Positions 44,468 to 54,585 of a DNA stretch of 64,000 nt are shown here, in pieces. Every line of letters starts with the position of its first letter. Position 1 is the first letter of the stretch. The notes beneath the pieces were generated by a model. It saw only the letters and a program-made list of their open reading frames with translations, made no database searches and was not told the origin of the DNA. Position numbers and translations under genes: made by a program. This DNA comes from Mayamaea pseudoterrestris. Taxonomy: Eukaryota > Bacillariophyta > Bacillariophyceae > Sellaphorales > Sellaphoraceae. The stretch lies in NCBI GenBank assembly GCA_027923505.1, contig BROI01000007.1, positions 744,001 to 808,000 on the forward strand. Direction: 5' to 3'.

Positions 44468-45835
44468 TTAAGTAGTTTGTCGATGAATGAGCTCCAATGA
44501 TTCAACGATTCCGCGCACAGTTCCTTGCGGTGTTTTGAAGTACGTGTTGTAAAGCTCAAGACAGTTGCGTTGTCTTCGGCAGCGCTCAGCCTTGGAAATG
44601 CTCCGGAGAATTCGTTCCGTCTCGTATACTTGCGCCTCCGGGATGAGAATCGCGCATGATTTGTTCCAGTCAATGAGTCTTTTGTGAAAAGGCAGCAGCC
44701 AGTCATCGGAATGGACTACAGGAATGGCGCCAGCCGAAAGCACCTCGGTGAATCGGTACGAATACAGGTTATCACCCTTGGGAGAAGCACCAAATGTGCT
44801 TTTTTTCAGCAATTCATGAAAGGTAAGAAAGAAGTATTTGTCTTGGAATGCCCGTGTTGACAGGTAAATGACATCGCGGGTATTGCTCATATTAAAAAGC
44901 ATCGCCTGTCGTGGACCAGGCCTCGGCGTTCCGACAAAGGTGACCAGGAATGGCCGGTCAGTGTCATTACAAGAGTTGATAGCATCCAATTCATCCGGTC
45001 GCAACTGTACAACATTCAGTGGTCCCGGTGCAAGGCCTTGATCGAGCTCTAGATTGACGTGGGCACCAGGCGCAGACTCGGCCACCAGCGAGAGTTGCTT
45101 GCTTGTCACTTGTTGCTTCCGAAACGCGGGACCCGGTCCCAAACCTCGGCAGTTATAGACCACCAGTATAGCATTTGGGTATTTGTGAATGGTTCTGAGT
45201 GCCGTGAATAGGTAGTGGCAGTTTTTAGCGTCGTAGCAAATGTGGGAGTACCCGGGCGTGAACAATCGCCCACCTTCCACATCAGAGTTTGCGAGAAACC
45301 CTTTACCGTAGAATGGATAGTTGCTCTCAAAACACGTCTCCACATCAAGAAATACATAGTATTGTGTTTGTTCATTAAGTGTTAAAGTTCCGTCAACGAT
45401 TTGCGACCAGCGAACGGATGGATCGAAATTGGGATGATCAACCGTTCCTTGAAGTAATTCTCTACTCCGTAGTGAGCGACTAGCCAGCAACCCCTTTGTG
45501 ACATTTACCTGGTTCCAACCAATATCTGTTAGAATGAGCTTGTAGGTGGGTTGTGGGAGTGCTGGGTCGTACATCCAAGGACGGCTGACATTTGGGTCGA
45601 GGTGAATGGTCGGGTCGTTGATGAACGAATAGATGTGCTTGCCTCCAGTTCGATATTTTCCGTTGTATTGCTCAAAACTCAAATTTGCTTTTCGTTGATC
45701 AGTTATGGAATACGATACACTGGAGACAGTATTCCGAAAGGATCCTGCAAGGAGGCATGCCACGAAAAAACCGGAGGCGACGATGCGCCATCTTTTGACA
45801 TTTCTCCTACTCGGACCAACCCCCAAATCGAGCAT
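44468..45835 (-). CDS. Exostosin-type (GT47-like) glycosyltransferase, paralogue B
   Basis: This 455-residue type II membrane protein has an anchor at about residues 16-32 (WRIVASGFFVACLLAGSF) and the exostosin C-terminal signature: PKGDNLYSYRFTEVLSA, GAIPVVHSDDW, CAILIPE and ERCRRQRNC. The stem region has N-x-S/T sites. It is a close paralogue of the gene at 46193, lies tail-to-head with it on the same strand, and is more distantly paired with the gene at 7471. A tandem duplication explains the pair. Golgi transfer to an unknown polysaccharide or glycoprotein is expected. Confidence 0.82.
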   Translation of the reverse strand: MLDLGVGPSRRNVKRWRIVASGFFVACLLAGSFRNTVSSVSYSITDQRKANLSFEQYNGKYRTGGKHIYSFINDPTIHLDPNVSRPWMYDPALPQPTYKLILTDIGWNQVNVTKGLLASRSLRSRELLQGTVDHPNFDPSVRWSQIVDGTLTLNEQTQYYVFLDVETCFESNYPFYGKGFLANSDVEGGRLFTPGYSHICYDAKNCHYLFTALRTIHKYPNAILVVYNCRGLGPGPAFRKQQVTSKQLSLVAESAPGAHVNLELDQGLAPGPLNVVQLRPDELDAINSCNDTDRPFLVTFVGTPRPGPRQAMLFNMSNTRDVIYLSTRAFQDKYFFLTFHELLKKSTFGASPKGDNLYSYRFTEVLSAGAIPVVHSDDWLLPFHKRLIDWNKSCAILIPEAQVYETERILRSISKAERCRRQRNCLELYNTYFKTPQGTVRGIVESLELIHRQTT

Positions 45836-46192
45836 GGCTACCGCAGGCAGCGCTCAGAAAATAAGGAAGGACGCCAACTATTGTAATTGTTTTCTGAAGC
45901 TGTTGGTAAGTGCAAGCTTGTTCAGCTTTATTCGATCAGCTTTTTCTTCTGCGAGAGGCTAGCGAACCTCGATTTGGCGATCATCGAATGAAGAATATGT
46001 CGCACTGGCGACACTTGCACAGTAACGTTGACTCCGCTCAAAGTATGTGTCCTCTCTTTCGATCCAAAACCGCAACGCACATCAAGCTTGACGTTTAAAC
46101 TTCGTCGCGCGCTCATCTTCATTGCTTTCGCTGCACGTTGTGTGTTGTTAGCATTGGCCGACATCAAGCTCGACGTAACGTTCGATGGAGAA
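45836..46192. other. Intergenic spacer between tandem GT47-like genes
   Basis: About 357 bp between the two minus-strand paralogues; it should hold the 3' UTR of paralogue C and the promoter of paralogue B. No supported gene. Confidence 0.35.
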
Positions 46193-47599
46193 TCACTGCT
46201 GCTTCACTAACAGCTCATCACCCTTCTGTATGAGCTCAAGTGCATCAATGATTCCGCGTACAGTCCCTTGCGGGCTCGCAAAGTACTTTTGGTAAATATC
46301 CAGACAGTTGCGCTGGCGGCGACACCGTTCTTCCTTGGGAATGCCGCGCAAAATAGTTTCCGTCTGGTACACGTTTGCCTCGGGAATAATAATGGCGCAA
46401 GTCTCATTCCACTTGATTAACGCATCATGAAACGGCAGTACCCATCCATCCGAGTAAACCACAGGAATCGCACCTGCCGAAAGAACTTCGGTGAAGCGAT
46501 AGGAAAACAAATTGTCGCCTCGAGGGGCTGCTCCATAGACACTCTTCTTGAGCATTTCCGAATACGTTATGGAAGGAAACTGATTATGGAAATCGCGTGT
46601 GGACAAAAATATTGCATCGTGGCCGTTGCTCATGTTGTAAAGCAAGGCTTCGCGAGGACCAGCTCTGAATTCACCCACAAAGGTTACTAAATATGGCCGG
46701 TCGCCACAAGAATTGATTGCTTCGATTTCACTTGCACCAAGCTCCACAGCGTTTAGACGACCGGGCGGCAACCCTTGGTCTACGTGAGGGTTGAACTCGT
46801 CCGTGCTCATTGATGCGGCAACGAGTGAAAGCTGGTTCGTTTTCACCAATTCCTTTCGAAATTTTGCCGTCGGACCCCATCCTCGGCAATAGTAAGATAC
46901 GAGCATCATGTTCGGATGCTTGTGAACAGTTTCAAGTGTTTTGTAAAGGTAGTCGCAGTCAAGAATGGAGTAGCAAGGCTCCGCGTTTGCTTTCGAAAAG
47001 GTTCGTCCACCAACACGGTCAGCGTTTGCCGCAAAGCCGTCCACAGGATCCATGTAGATTGGATAATTGCTTTCGAAGCAAGTCTCAACGTCCATAAATA
47101 TATAGTAGCGAGTGTTTGGGTCAAGAATATGGGTTCCGTCGACAATTTGCGACCAATGAATTGTAGCGTCAAAGTAAGGATGATCCACCATGCCGTGCAC
47201 CAATTCTCTGCTTCGTAGCGAGCGACCAAACGATAAACCATGCGTTTGATTGAAGTGATTCCATCCAAAGTCTGTCAAAATGAGTTTGTAGGGAGGCTGC
47301 GGCGCAGACGAGTTGAATTGCCAGGGCCGACTACTGACGTTCCGAGTCGGAAGAATCGTCAAATCATTGATGAATGGAAACGCAGGCAGTCGATTATCCT
47401 TTCGAATCAAGTAGCCGCCACTAGCCAAATCTCGAAAACCTTTGGCTTTGGTCTCTTGCTCGCGTGACAGATCAACTAAACCGCTTCGGTGCGTTCCGAT
47501 GAGCAGCAATGGTGAAAGCAGAAGGAAGCCGTATGCAGCAAAGACTTGCGACCGTCGAAAGCGAGTCATTCTACAGCTCGAATCTTTCTCTGTTAACAT
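46193..47599 (-). CDS. Exostosin-type (GT47-like) glycosyltransferase, paralogue C
   Basis: The 468-residue protein has a short N-terminus, a signal anchor (VFAAYGFLLLSPLLLIG) and a C-terminal exostosin signature: PRGDNLFSYRFTEV, LSAGAIPVVYSDGW, CAIIIPE and ERCRRQRNCLDIYQKYF. A second in-frame ATG at 47569 (MTRFRRSQVF) would put the anchor closer to the start, as in paralogue A. It shares RYYIFMDVETCFESNYP, HPNMMLVSYYCRGWGP and DQGLPPGRLNAVEL-type blocks with A and B. Within the trio B and C lie side by side. Confidence 0.82.
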   Translation of the reverse strand: MLTEKDSSCRMTRFRRSQVFAAYGFLLLSPLLLIGTHRSGLVDLSREQETKAKGFRDLASGGYLIRKDNRLPAFPFINDLTILPTRNVSSRPWQFNSSAPQPPYKLILTDFGWNHFNQTHGLSFGRSLRSRELVHGMVDHPYFDATIHWSQIVDGTHILDPNTRYYIFMDVETCFESNYPIYMDPVDGFAANADRVGGRTFSKANAEPCYSILDCDYLYKTLETVHKHPNMMLVSYYCRGWGPTAKFRKELVKTNQLSLVAASMSTDEFNPHVDQGLPPGRLNAVELGASEIEAINSCGDRPYLVTFVGEFRAGPREALLYNMSNGHDAIFLSTRDFHNQFPSITYSEMLKKSVYGAAPRGDNLFSYRFTEVLSAGAIPVVYSDGWVLPFHDALIKWNETCAIIIPEANVYQTETILRGIPKEERCRRQRNCLDIYQKYFASPQGTVRGIIDALELIQKGDELLVKQQ

Positions 47600-47878
47600 T
47601 TTCCATCTTCCATAGCATAATGTAAGCCAGTAAATGTATCAAACTCGAGCAGCAAGGACGGAGCAAGAAACTATAGTGGTCGTGAAGACGATAGTCAGTG
47701 CGCATCACCACAAGGTGAGTGCGTTGCTGGCAGTGCGAGGTTGCAGTCACTGTCGCACCAGTACTCAACAGTCATTCTCGTTCAAATCCGTCGCAGCGAG
47801 CTTTGCCTCTTGAACTCACACATTCAACTGGATGTCATCACAAAGCCATCAAAGCCATCACGATTAGCATTTTGAAGT

Positions 47879-48367
47879 ATGAAGACTTGTCAGATAGCTT
47901 TACTTGGACTACTAGCCTTGCTTTGCCAGACGTTGGTGCATGGATTCGTGCATCAACTCGCAAGAGCGCGCGGGTCACTGGCGTTTAGAAGTTTAAAACA
48001 AAGCAATGACGAGCCGAACAAGGTCACAGAGCCGATCAGCGACCAATCAATGGGCAAACCAAAGACAGTCTTTACCCAAATGACGGCGTTGCCGACTACT
48101 GCAAAGGCGTTATCATCAAACAAGCTCTCGACCCGGTCATTCATTGATGCGAAAAAGGCGTTTCAGTGGATGGATGTGACAGCCGACTATATGATATTAG
48201 TCATGGTAGCCTTTCTATGTGCAACAGTGTTGCTTATTTCGAACGGATACGCATATACTTGGACGGCTGATGGCTTCATCGTTGATACCATTACGCACAT
48301 TCGTGAGCAGCAAGACTTTCAAAATGAAGTTTGGCGAATGGCTCATAACTATGCCACGCCTACCTAG
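47879..48367 (+). CDS. Small plastid-targeted membrane protein
   Basis: The 162-residue protein begins with a signal peptide (MKTCQIALLGLLALLCQTLVHG) followed directly by FVHQLARARGSLAFRSL, a Phe at +1 and a basic, Ser-containing transit-like stretch, the bipartite signature of diatom plastid import. One membrane helix lies at about residues 104-122 (YMILVMVAFLCATVLLISNG). The C-terminus is amphipathic, ending VWRMAHNYATPT. I do not recognise the family; it may be a small thylakoid or envelope subunit. Confidence 0.65.
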   Translation: MKTCQIALLGLLALLCQTLVHGFVHQLARARGSLAFRSLKQSNDEPNKVTEPISDQSMGKPKTVFTQMTALPTTAKALSSNKLSTRSFIDAKKAFQWMDVTADYMILVMVAFLCATVLLISNGYAYTWTADGFIVDTITHIREQQDFQNEVWRMAHNYATPT

Positions 48368-48408
48368 TAAATAACGAGACGGTAATAGGTAAACTAACAT
48401 AGTTGAGG

Positions 48409-48732
48409 TTATTTACTTATCCTTCGTGACGGACGGCAGACTTGTTGCCGCATGTCGCCAATGCATTTCCCGCATTTTTGTTTCGGTAAGGCTTTCCAGG
48501 CAAGCGCAGGAGCTAGTCCGTAGAATATAAACCATTTACCGTAAGTAGTGAACCGCAAACATATTTTCGCGTGCACGAAGACCATCAGAGTTGCCGAGCC
48601 TGTTAGCCAGATGGCGCTGAACTCAAGCATTCCATTGCTCTTCCAAGCCATCTCGCCAAGCACTTGCTGCTCGTGACAGGAACGATTGGTACCGCTCCAG
48701 CTTAGAAAAGTGCTTTTGCGGCAACATCGCAT
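48409..48732 (-). CDS. Possible small two-helix membrane protein
   Basis: The 107-codon frame from the ATG at 48732 has two hydrophobic segments (FSAIWLTGSATLMVFVHA and YGKWFIFYGLAPALAWKAL) and a Cys/Lys-rich tail with KQKCGKCIGDM. Met29 or Met34 may be the true start. The composition is protein-like, but no family is recognised. It converges with the small plastid gene, with about 40 bp between stops. Confidence 0.4.
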   Translation of the reverse strand: MRCCRKSTFLSWSGTNRSCHEQQVLGEMAWKSNGMLEFSAIWLTGSATLMVFVHAKICLRFTTYGKWFIFYGLAPALAWKALPKQKCGKCIGDMRQQVCRPSRRISK

Positions 48733-48873
48733 GTTTCCAAAGCAAATCTGTTTCTGGCTGGTTGAGAGACATTTGCCACCAAGTCCAAGGCTATCGATCT
48801 GCGCCCGAAAAGTCGTGAATTATAATGCGGCTTAACTACAACATGGCGAGTGCGAGAACGCAGCCACTGTTGA

Positions 48874-50259
48874 TTACTCATAATCAATAATTGGTGCATT
48901 GAGTATCGCTTGATCTGATGTGTGTTTTGGAATCGTAATGAATCTAGCCGACACGACAATTTCAAAAGCCGACAACCCATACTTCTGTACTGCAAGGTAC
49001 CAAAATGCCCCATCCGGGAAGACGTCCCATACAAATGAATCCGGACCAGGTAGTGCGCTATACAGCCCTCGCCACTTCAAAAGGTGTCCTGGCAAAAAAT
49101 AAAACTCTCGCAGTCGATATTCAGTGCGCTCAAGAACCATTTTATTTGGACTACCACTCAGCATGTCATGTGCGGATTGTCGCGGAGCTTGTCGCCACAC
49201 TAAATCTTCAGTCTGGTAAGTTACTCTTAGATAATTGCTGAATTCTACTCCGGAAGGTCCCAGGTCGCAAGGCATCAGATCCGGATGTGAGCCAATCCAT
49301 TGTTCCATGGTCGAGGCTTCATTTTCTAACTTCACCCGATCTTCTGGGTACAAATTTGTCTTGACATCTCCGCGTAAACGTTTGACCAAAACATCTTTCA
49401 CAACTCGCTGCAAAGACTCATGAAACTCGTTTGGCGAAATCAGTTTGCGAACGTAGGCGCACGTTGCGGTCCACATGTCGCCTTTGAAGTGTAACGCATG
49501 GTCCGTTGCGAATTGGAGCCCACAAACGTTGCATTGGTCGTACGGCTGCTGCTGCAACGCACTCATGCATTCTTGGCTTAGCGCCGATTTGGTCAAGATA
49601 TTCCGCAGGCCTCGGTTGACAGGTAGTTCCGAGTTTGTCACGCGAGGATTGGAGTGAATGTACGAAACAATTTGTGCAGTGTGGTCTTCGTCGTCGAGAC
49701 TGGAACAGTATTCATACATTTGTTGCAACGTTGCAGCTTTACTCGTCACATGACCCTTACTGTAACATCGCAAGTCAAATCTCTCGCAAATGGCTTGTAT
49801 CATCGATGTGTTGGCGATCAATTCATGTTCCATTGGTCCTTGGGTGTTGTAGTAAACCACCTGGACCGTCGACAATGCAATTTGCTCGAGCTGCTCTGCC
49901 ACAATCCGACTCGCGTAGATATTTTCTTCCGTGGCTTCAGAGACCACAATGTCATAGAAGACTGCATCTGCTGCCGTTTTTCGAACACCAAACGACATTT
50001 CGGCCATGAATTGGTGGAGGGACTCGGCGAGTGCAATCCTCGTGCTACGATAATCCGAGTCCACATATCGTTGCATCCATATCGTATACGACGTCCATGT
50101 GATCGATAGGAAAAAGAGTATGACTCTCAAGTTGCTTTGACTGTGTAATGAATTCGCAGTACTTCGTGAGGGCCGTGAAGACGGTCGTGGCCGACGCTGC
50201 GAATGCGAATGGACAGCTCCTTTTCGAGCCTGTCGTTGTTGAACGGCATCGGTCGTCAT
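48874..50259 (-). CDS. Type II membrane protein, putative glycosyltransferase-like
   Basis: The 461-residue protein has a basic cytosolic N-terminus (SRPSRSTANSLHSQSN), a signal anchor at about residues 45-61 (VILFFLSITWTSYTIWM) and a lumenal domain. The block HFKGDMWTATCAYVRKLISP near residue 265 resembles the 'G-N-x-W-W-A-x-x-x-Y-[IV]-R-x-L' motif found in several uncharacterised glycosyltransferase-like proteins. The C-terminus carries FYFLPGHLLKWRGLYSA and FVWDVFPDGAFWYLAV, which look conserved but unnamed. Cys are paired as in lumenal proteins. Role is inference from neighbours and layout. Confidence 0.55.
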   Translation of the reverse strand: MTTDAVQQRQARKGAVHSHSQRRPRPSSRPSRSTANSLHSQSNLRVILFFLSITWTSYTIWMQRYVDSDYRSTRIALAESLHQFMAEMSFGVRKTAADAVFYDIVVSEATEENIYASRIVAEQLEQIALSTVQVVYYNTQGPMEHELIANTSMIQAICERFDLRCYSKGHVTSKAATLQQMYEYCSSLDDEDHTAQIVSYIHSNPRVTNSELPVNRGLRNILTKSALSQECMSALQQQPYDQCNVCGLQFATDHALHFKGDMWTATCAYVRKLISPNEFHESLQRVVKDVLVKRLRGDVKTNLYPEDRVKLENEASTMEQWIGSHPDLMPCDLGPSGVEFSNYLRVTYQTEDLVWRQAPRQSAHDMLSGSPNKMVLERTEYRLREFYFLPGHLLKWRGLYSALPGPDSFVWDVFPDGAFWYLAVQKYGLSAFEIVVSARFITIPKHTSDQAILNAPIIDYE

Positions 50260-50748
50260 GCGTTGAACTTTTGTTTAAAAACTCCTATGTCTGGTCAATG
50301 TCTCAGTATTTAGAAGAAAGGTGGGTCATATCGGCAAACAACAGGACGATGAGGATGATGTTATGCGACGCACCTCTCCCTCCACTCGCTCGCCAGTTCA
50401 AAATTCAAACGAGTACCGGACAGACAGTTTTGCGAGCCGGCAAGGCGCATCGACCTCGCGTCACCACCCAAAAATTCGCACGCGACAAAAAGGTCGACGG
50501 AATTCCGAGACTTTCTCGAAGGTCGCGTGGATGTAAATGAGGAAGAAGGACGGTATGATAGGTACAAGCATGTTGTACATATAAATGCGGGGCAAAGATG
50601 ATACATGAGCAAAATTATACGACCTGCTTTGTATCGATTGGGTCCTCCAGAATATACGTCTGCTGCTGATTTTCTACTGCGCCCACCTTGCGCATTCGTC
50701 ATTCGCTTGCTTTGCTCTGATAACAAACATTAAAAGCTCGGTTTCGTC
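50260..50748. other. Divergent promoter region, 489 bp
   Basis: Between two divergent genes. Frames on both strands lack protein-like character; no RNA gene or repeat was seen. Confidence 0.35.
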
Positions 50749-51942
50749 ATGGTTTCTTGCGAGGCTGTATCTGGTCGACGGCGACTTCTGATTTTGATTG
50801 CTCTTGGATTCCATCTCTTCGTCCTATTGCTCTTTCAAAGTCAAGTGATGACAGTCGACCGCGCCGCCTTGAGACTCGTCGGCAGAAATGACACCAACAA
50901 CACCAACTCGCCGGAACTTTATGTCTACGTGTCAGGATGGATGGAAGGAATGTCGAGCTGGATGATCAGTCTTTCCGAAATGGTCGTCTTGTCCAAGGAA
51001 TTGAATGCTACCTTTGTCGAGCCGTGCATACGCAAAGGACGCCTATGCAGCTGCAAAAGCAAAGGAAATACTTTAACGAGACTCTCGCATGTTCTGGACA
51101 TGGACAAGCTGAAGAAATACCATTCCTCAATTATTACTTACGACGAGTTTGTGGAGCGCACTGAACCCTACGCTGGTAACGCCAAGGCAATCTGCATGCA
51201 CCACTTTTCTCCGAAGCCAGTCTGCGTAGGCGCACCTCTAATGTATGGCAGAAAACGCATTCCGCAAGTGGACGACGCCATTTGGTCGTCGCAGCTTGCG
51301 CCGACGATTTTGGAAATACGACGGTACGGAAGATATGCGTTCCAAAAGTCGGAATGGGTTTCTGATGCAGAAGCTGCTCGTGTCAAGCAGCAGTACCTTC
51401 GCCTGGCGCCGCAGCACTTTCAGCATGTTGATGGCTTGCTGAAAAGCATGGGTATTGCTAGTCACGAACCATACTCTGTGATACACTGGCGAGCCGAGAT
51501 ACCAGGAATTGACTATATGAACTGCGCCAAGCGGATCATTGAAGTGCGAGAGACGATGAAGCTGAACCACAGCGTCATTCTCATGTCCAGCCTCAACACG
51601 CGTGAAGAATACTCTTGGGACGGTGCCAGGAATATGGCAAAAAACACGTCAGCTAGCAGTGCGCTGCGTTCACTCCTTGACGCTGGCTTTCTCAAGCTTG
51701 ACCAAGTCGTTGACTACGACAGCTTGGCTGATTCCGTCATGTTTCCTGTCTACGATCTCATTTTGGCAATGAAGGCACGTGAATTTGTAACGTGCACCAA
51801 GGGATGCGAAGACGACAGCATTTGCGCCGTCTGCAACTGGCGAGGACAGTTTGCGGGACTGGCTGTATCGTTACGGCAAGAAGTGGAAAAGCGAAAGAGC
51901 GTCCATTGTTGGCCGGGTGGAAATCACAGTGATACTTTATAG
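50749..51942 (+). CDS. O-fucosyltransferase-like type II membrane protein
   Basis: The 397-residue protein has a short basic N-terminus, an anchor at residues 13-30 (LLILIALGFHLFVLLLFQ) and a lumenal domain. The segment YVYVSGWMEGMSSWMISLSE then VVLSKELNATFVEP occupies the place of the G-G-x-x-N-Q and 'A-x-x-L-N-x-T-L-V-x-P' block of GT-B O-fucosyltransferases. The later SVIHWRAE has the Arg of the 'H-x-R' donor-binding motif, and VILMSSLNTREE follows as in the donor loop. Cys-rich ends (CVGAPL, CTKGCEDD, CAVCNW) suggest disulphides. Members modify Ser/Thr or glycans with fucose; here the family assignment is moderate. Confidence 0.55.
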   Translation: MVSCEAVSGRRRLLILIALGFHLFVLLLFQSQVMTVDRAALRLVGRNDTNNTNSPELYVYVSGWMEGMSSWMISLSEMVVLSKELNATFVEPCIRKGRLCSCKSKGNTLTRLSHVLDMDKLKKYHSSIITYDEFVERTEPYAGNAKAICMHHFSPKPVCVGAPLMYGRKRIPQVDDAIWSSQLAPTILEIRRYGRYAFQKSEWVSDAEAARVKQQYLRLAPQHFQHVDGLLKSMGIASHEPYSVIHWRAEIPGIDYMNCAKRIIEVRETMKLNHSVILMSSLNTREEYSWDGARNMAKNTSASSALRSLLDAGFLKLDQVVDYDSLADSVMFPVYDLILAMKAREFVTCTKGCEDDSICAVCNWRGQFAGLAVSLRQEVEKRKSVHCWPGGNHSDTL

Positions 51943-52895
51943 GCTCACGCTTGGTCGTATAAGTGATTTCCTGGGGTACGTGTTTATTGCTTGCGAGCTT
52001 GCCGTGACACTAACACCGAAAGAATGATGAGCATTTCAAGAAAATATACACAATGATAGGTCGTTCTTATGAGCGAGAGATTTGAATCTGACTCGGCAAT
52101 TGGTCAACAAATGAGGCACCAATAATCGCTTTATCGTGCTCATCATGTTTCGGTCTTTCAGCCCCTCAGGTATGACACATGTTTTTGGAAGTTGACAATG
52201 ACGTAAAACAAAAGATGAAAAGAATGGCTTATTGGCATGTCACCGATGACGTTGTTTCAGTCCCCCCTTCTCGTCACTTTGGGATTGTTGCAGACGCAAC
52301 GCGGGCCATGAATGAGGCTTTACCAGCACTTAACCTGCACTTTCGTTTCGTGATGCGCTCGATGGCTAGACATCTTGGCAAAAGTATGCTTAAATCGCGC
52401 TTTAATAATCTTAACTTGTAAGAGGAAATTGTAAAAGAGACCAGCTAGTTTGGTACAGTATACAAGTATGGTAGCAAAGATTTCGAATACAACAAGACGT
52501 CATAAAGCAGCCGGACCAATGCTACGCCAATGGATATTTAGGCTTTCCTACCGGTAGGCGCAACCAGATTGGAACACATGCGGTTGGGAGGCTACATCCA
52601 GGCATATTTTCTACTACTGTACATTTCAAAACGCAACAACCGGTAGCTTGGGCGACGAGCTGGGAGGGGTCGCTCAAAGCGGATGTCGCAGTGAGTGCTA
52701 GTACGACTTGTGACTCATTTCTGGCGACTGACGTATGTTCCGATCTTTCGAATCGATTCATAGCGCGATCATCTGCGCATCTGCGCCATCACTTTCGTCC
52801 TTTTCGAACACTTTTGCCGCAATTCGAGTGCTATTACACTCACAATCTTAATAAGTGAAATTCGGTTTGTTGTAAAGTCTGTGGAAATCTCCATC
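51943..52895. other. Intergenic region, about 0.95 kb, with one weak ORF
   Basis: An 80-codon plus-strand frame (52179-52421, starting MFLEVDNDVKQKMKRMAYWH) is moderately protein-like but has no recognised domain. The rest shows no gene. The promoter of the DUF4079 gene should lie near 52800-52890. Confidence 0.3.
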
Positions 52896-53915
52896 ATGCG
52901 TTTTCAAGCCCTCCATATCCTCGCACTTGTCACGTCGGCATCGGCATTCACCGTACAACAGCCGACAATCCTTCCCTCCACGGCGACAAGGGCTGGATCC
53001 ACAATCAACATGTCGCAATTCTCTAATGACAGAGGTGATGAGATGAGCGAGTCGATTTCGACAAGCAATAGCAACTGGGGCAAGGCTTCATCGATTGCCA
53101 GCGCACTCTCTACATCCGCCTTGCTATGGTCGGCATCTGCCCAAAACGCCTTGGCCGATTCACCCGATTGGGGTCTTTTCGAAGGTCGGACCGGAAGTCT
53201 TTTGCATCCCATCATGATGTTTCTCATGCTTGGCTACAGCATTTGGACTGCACTTTTGGGCTTTAACTGGAGGCGACAGCGCACCATGGGCGATGAGATT
53301 TCCGCCTTGAAAAAGACACTGCCAGACTTGCAAGGCGCCAAGACTGTTACGGAAGCACTGTCAGCTGCCAAGAGCGCCGAATCCGTTGATACTGCTCGGG
53401 TCAATACCTTGCAAACGGCGCTGGACGTGGAACGTGAGGTCGAGGCGCTCCAAAAGGAACGCAAAGCACTTGCGGCGGCGAACCCGCGCGACCAGCACTT
53501 TGCACAGGGAGCACTCTTGGCATTTCTCGGAACTGCCTTTGCGATTGAGGTGAGTGGATTGAGATCTTGCTGTGCGAAGTGAAAGCGAGCAGCCATTTTC
53601 GAGTCATGCGATACAAATTCGAGTATTTCCTTGTATCTAACTTTTACATACATGATCCTTCGTTTCCAGGGCCCCCTCAACACCTACGCACGCGCTGGAA
53701 AGCTTTTTCCGGGACCCCATCTTTATGCGGGCGCTGGTCTCGTTGTTCTTTGGGCCTTGGCCGCCGCCTGCGTCCCTGCCATGCAAAAGGGCAGCGACAC
53801 TGCTCGGAGCGTTCACATTGGAGCAAACGTGGCTGGCATTGGCCTCTTTGCCTGGCAAGTCACCACGGGCCTTCCCATTCTATTCAAGGTGATTGAATTT
53901 ACGAAGTGGCCGTAA
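52896..53915 (+). CDS. Plastid DUF4079 membrane protein, one intron
   Basis: Two exons, 52896-53549 and 53670-53915, are joined across a 120-bp GT..AG intron in the codon series FAIE|GPLNTYA and give 299 residues. The ATG at 52896 starts a signal peptide MRFQALHILALVTSASAF with Phe at the A-x-A cleavage, the classic diatom plastid ASAF motif. A second thylakoid-type signal (LLWSASAQNALA) precedes DSPDWGLFEGRTG. The core (LLHPIMMFLMLGYSIWTALL, then the second exon with GPLNTYARAG, AAACVPAMQKG and ANVAGIGLF) matches the cyanobacterial/plastid DUF4079 family, membrane proteins of unknown function with a cytochrome b561-like helix layout. Confidence 0.85.
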
Positions 53916-54156
53916 GGCGTTACGAATGAGTTAGTGATGGAAATGAAGAGTTTTATCATTCTCGCCGACACAACAACAATTAGATTCACATGCAGCTACG
54001 CGCCGAATAAAACGTAAAGATGCATGTATATTGAATTATCACTCGTACATTAATAAATCTAGTTTCATGTACAGGTAATGGCGTCACACGCGCGTTTAAT
54101 GAGGTGAGAGATGGCTTCGTCATCGCGTTGATGTTGTACAAGCCACCTTCCACTCG

Positions 54157-54585
54157 TTAAAACAACATTAGTTTTGGCTCATCATCTCCATCTTCGTTCA
54201 TGAGCGGAATCAATATTTGACTATCAATGTTCCCCGCTTCCTTGGCGGATATTTCCCAGTCGTCATCCTCCTTTGGTTGCACCTTTTGCTTGACCGTGAC
54301 CCAGTCCTCGTCGGTAGCCTCGTCGTTCTTGGATGCAGCCTTGGCGGCAGCTCTGGCTCTCGCAGCCGCCAAGTAGTCGGCTTCGGAAGTTGGATACTTT
54401 GATCGGAGGCCGGCCATTTGTTGAGCGACGGTGGCTGTGTCGAGAATGAGTTCGTTGGGTGCTGCTGCGTCGATTTCCTCGGACGATTCAAAGAGTGTCA
54501 TGCTCGGACGAAGCTGCTGCTGCAAGGTTTGAATGGCAAAGGATGTTGCGAGCGATGGAAGCAATACTATCGTTAATAACTTCAT
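54157..54585 (-). CDS. Small acidic plastid-targeted protein
   Basis: The ATG at 54585 gives 142 residues with a short signal peptide MKLLTIVLLPSLATSF and Phe at the predicted cleavage (ATS|FAIQ), a bipartite plastid presequence, followed by a basic transit-like stretch. The mature part has an Ala-rich helix (EADYLAAARARAAAKAAS), a conserved-looking DEDWVTVKQKVQ and an acidic end EDGDDEPKLMLF. I do not recognise a family; a soluble stromal or lumenal accessory protein is possible. It diverges from the DUF6824 gene. Confidence 0.6.
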   Translation of the reverse strand: MKLLTIVLLPSLATSFAIQTLQQQLRPSMTLFESSEEIDAAAPNELILDTATVAQQMAGLRSKYPTSEADYLAAARARAAAKAASKNDEATDEDWVTVKQKVQPKEDDDWEISAKEAGNIDSQILIPLMNEDGDDEPKLMLF

